Origin: a bacterium | GTDB lineage: Bacteria > Patescibacteriota > Minisyncoccia > Minisyncoccales > RBG-13-42-11 | Length of the DNA stretch: 13,925 nucleotides | Assembly: GCA_030646565.1 (NCBI GenBank) | Contig: JAUSLA010000012.1 | Location: 1 to 13,925 of the forward strand | Direction of reading: 5' to 3' | Shown: piece by piece, positions 13,099 to 13,925 of the stretch | How positions within the stretch are numbered: position 1 is the stretch's first letter | Layout: each line of letters opens with the position of its first letter | Notes under the pieces: generated by a model | Database searches by the model: none | Seen by the model: only the letters and a program-made list of their open reading frames with translations | Told to the model about the DNA's origin: nothing | Made by a program: the position numbers and the translations under genes

Positions 13099-13362
13099 TT
13101 ATTCCAACCCGACGACCGGAGATATTTTTTGCGCAAATTCTTCGGGCAAAACTCCTAATTCGGCCAGCATTAAAAAGGTGGACTGTGTTTTATCATAACT
13201 TTTATCTCTTGAAATAAGAATATGGACGTTAATATCGATCATTGTATCTGCCAATAACTGCACTAACCTTTCGGCGGTATGAAGAAGAGTAGGGTCTTTC
13301 AGCACCCGTTCAGGACCGTGAGGAATAATCTGTTCTTCCAATTCTTTCAGATAGTCTTCCAT
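13099..13362 (-). CDS. HepT-like HEPN (DUF86) protein, C-terminally truncated
   Basis: An 87-residue protein matching the N-terminal two thirds of the HepT/DUF86 HEPN family, whose full members are about 135-145 residues. Family features are the N-terminal helix (YLKELEEQI), the region VLKDPTLLHTAERLVQLLADTMIDINVHIL, and LAELGVLPEEFAQKISPVVGL. In intact members GL(R/F) is followed at once by the catalytic RX4-6HxY motif. Here the frame ends GLE-stop, so both the RNase active site and the Tyr that MntA modifies are missing. An in-frame TAG directly precedes the ATG, so the start is firm. It lies downstream of the MNT gene, the usual mntA-hepT order, but 99 nt away with hairpin repeats in the gap. 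It is probably an inactivated toxin, unless the helical core alone still has a binding role. Confidence 0.75.
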   Translation of the reverse strand: MEDYLKELEEQIIPHGPERVLKDPTLLHTAERLVQLLADTMIDINVHILISRDKSYDKTQSTFLMLAELGVLPEEFAQKISPVVGLE

Positions 13363-13400
13363 CTATTTCAATTTTTTAATAACTAAAAGTTTATTCATTT

Positions 13401-13461
13401 ACCAAGCTTTCGCACAGCGAAAGCACGGGTCAAAACGAGGACGCAGTCTTCGTCGCCACCC
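13401..13461 (+). repeat. Hairpin-repeat unit between the MNT and HEPN genes
   Basis: GCTTTCGC (13406-13413) pairs perfectly with GCGAAAGC (13417-13424). CGAGGAC (13436-13442) pairs with GTCTTCG (13446-13452), with one G·T pair, around the family GCA loop, followed by TCGCCACCC, a variant of the family tail. The block fills most of the gap between two genes that are normally adjacent or overlapping. Confidence 0.75.
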
Positions 13462-13896
13462 TTATTTTAAGGATAATTCTTTTTTGTGATCTGCTATGCG
13501 TTTTTTCAAAATTTTCTCTGTTTGTTCAAAGATGGGGACCGATTCTTCAAAAAGTCGGAAAGCATAAATTTTATAACGGTCGAAAATAGTCTCATCTTTG
13601 GCAAAAATAACCATGGCGTTTGAAAAAATTTCCTTGAAAAACAAGGGGGAAAGATTTTTCAAAGAAACAAGCTCCATTTTTTCCAAAGAAATTTTTAACA
13701 GAGGCGCCAGACCAATCATTAATTCGCCCTCTTGTTCAATGGATAATATTTTTCTGCTTAAATAAGCAATGTCAAAATCGCTTTCCTGGTGGGTTTTCCC
13801 GGTAACTTGCGAGCCAAAAAGCAAAAGCAGCTCAAGAGAATATTTTTGAGCAATTCTTTTTAGTAATTTTTTATCTTTGTTTGGCTCTGGAATCAT
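13462..13896 (-). CDS. mntA: MNT-type minimal nucleotidyltransferase (MntA-like)
   Basis: A 144-residue protein of the minimal nucleotidyltransferase family (Pol beta superfamily). In characterised MntA-HepT pairs, the MNT protein transfers AMP to a Tyr of HepT and neutralises the toxin. The active-site pattern GSx10DxD is clear: G28-S29 in LLFGSQVTG and D40-F-D42 in SDFDIAYLS. The third acidic position appears as E75 (KMELVSL), where family members usually have Asp; activity may be retained. The C-terminal half (about 85-140) is helical, as in MntA-HepT-type MNT proteins (FDRYKIYAFRLFEESVPIFEQTEKIL). An extended -10 box lies 6 nt before the ATG, predicting a leaderless transcript. The partner HepT-like gene downstream is truncated, so the antitoxin may now lack its usual target. 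Confidence 0.88.
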   Translation of the reverse strand: MIPEPNKDKKLLKRIAQKYSLELLLLFGSQVTGKTHQESDFDIAYLSRKILSIEQEGELMIGLAPLLKISLEKMELVSLKNLSPLFFKEIFSNAMVIFAKDETIFDRYKIYAFRLFEESVPIFEQTEKILKKRIADHKKELSLK

Positions 13897-13902
13897 ATTT
13901 AA

Positions 13903-13911
13903 ATAATACCA
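13903..13911 (-). promoter_or_regulatory. Extended -10 promoter of the MNT gene (predicted leaderless)
   Basis: On the minus strand TGGTATTAT (13911-13903) gives an extended TGn and -10 TATTAT (5 of 6). Six bases separate it from the ATG at 13896, the same spacing as at ksgA and the secretion operon. The -35 region would lie beyond the window edge. Confidence 0.55.
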
Positions 13912-13925
13912 AATTGAACTCTTTT

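Noticed and set aside
13060..13110. Shifted frame after the HepT-like stop containing RALFSH, which formally fits RX4H
   Set aside because: The surrounding residues do not fit the family (no RN, no following Tyr), the spacing from GL is wrong, and the frame runs into the terminator; chance is more likely.
12936..13217. 93-residue open frame on the plus strand through the hairpin array and terminator
   Set aside because: It is made of repeat and terminator sequence, has a repetitive Arg/Lys-rich composition, has no ribosome site and overlaps the minus-strand HepT-like gene.

Overview
The window looks like the chromosome of a Candidate Phyla Radiation / Patescibacteria (Parcubacteria-like) bacterium. 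This is inference from the gene set (YifB/ComM, a short DksA/TraR zinc-finger protein, RsmA/KsgA, and a chain of two-helix 'T4SS pilin' and VirB6/TrbL-like proteins typical of that lineage), the moderate-to-low GC, and plus-strand genes that mostly lack a Shine-Dalgarno sequence. No rRNA, tRNA, CRISPR array, transposase or integrase was found.

Layout. 1-2293 (+): the end of an unidentified protein, a DksA/TraR-type protein, and a ComM/YifB AAA+ ATPase whose start codon sits on the edge of a large inverted repeat. 2294-2539: a convergent gap with hairpin repeats. 2540-3619 (-): a membrane-anchored LysM-LysM-CHAP cell-wall hydrolase. 3620-3769: a divergent gap with another hairpin unit and the ksgA promoter. 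3770-4669 (+): rsmA/ksgA, carrying an in-frame palindromic insertion. 4712-10827 (+): a secretion/pilus-like operon with a consensus promoter. It encodes a two-helix pilin-type module fused to a coiled coil, a Cys-rich loop and a lytic-transglycosylase-like domain; a secreted 14-Cys helical-hairpin protein; a second pilin-type module fused to a possible beta-gamma-crystallin-like domain; a VirB6/TrbL-like polytopic protein; and a small helical protein. It ends at a bidirectional terminator (10848-10880). No VirB4/VirD4-type ATPase lies in the window.

10879-12671 (-): three unidentified, Ala-rich membrane proteins in a tight operon with a near-consensus promoter, strong Shine-Dalgarno sites and visibly higher GC than the neighbours. 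It looks like a transferred or separately regulated module. 12756-13067: an array of short perfect hairpins ending in a terminator. 13099-13896 (-): an MNT nucleotidyltransferase (MntA-like) followed by a HEPN protein (HepT-like) cut short before its catalytic RX4-6H motif, with hairpin units both between and just downstream of the two genes.

The least expected signals are (i) a dispersed hairpin family with compensatory base changes in the stems, placed in nearly every long gap, (ii) palindromic DNA embedded in-frame in ksgA, (iii) four promoters whose -10 box lies exactly 6 nt before a start codon, implying leaderless mRNAs, and (iv) the orphan minus-strand membrane operon with a different expression style.
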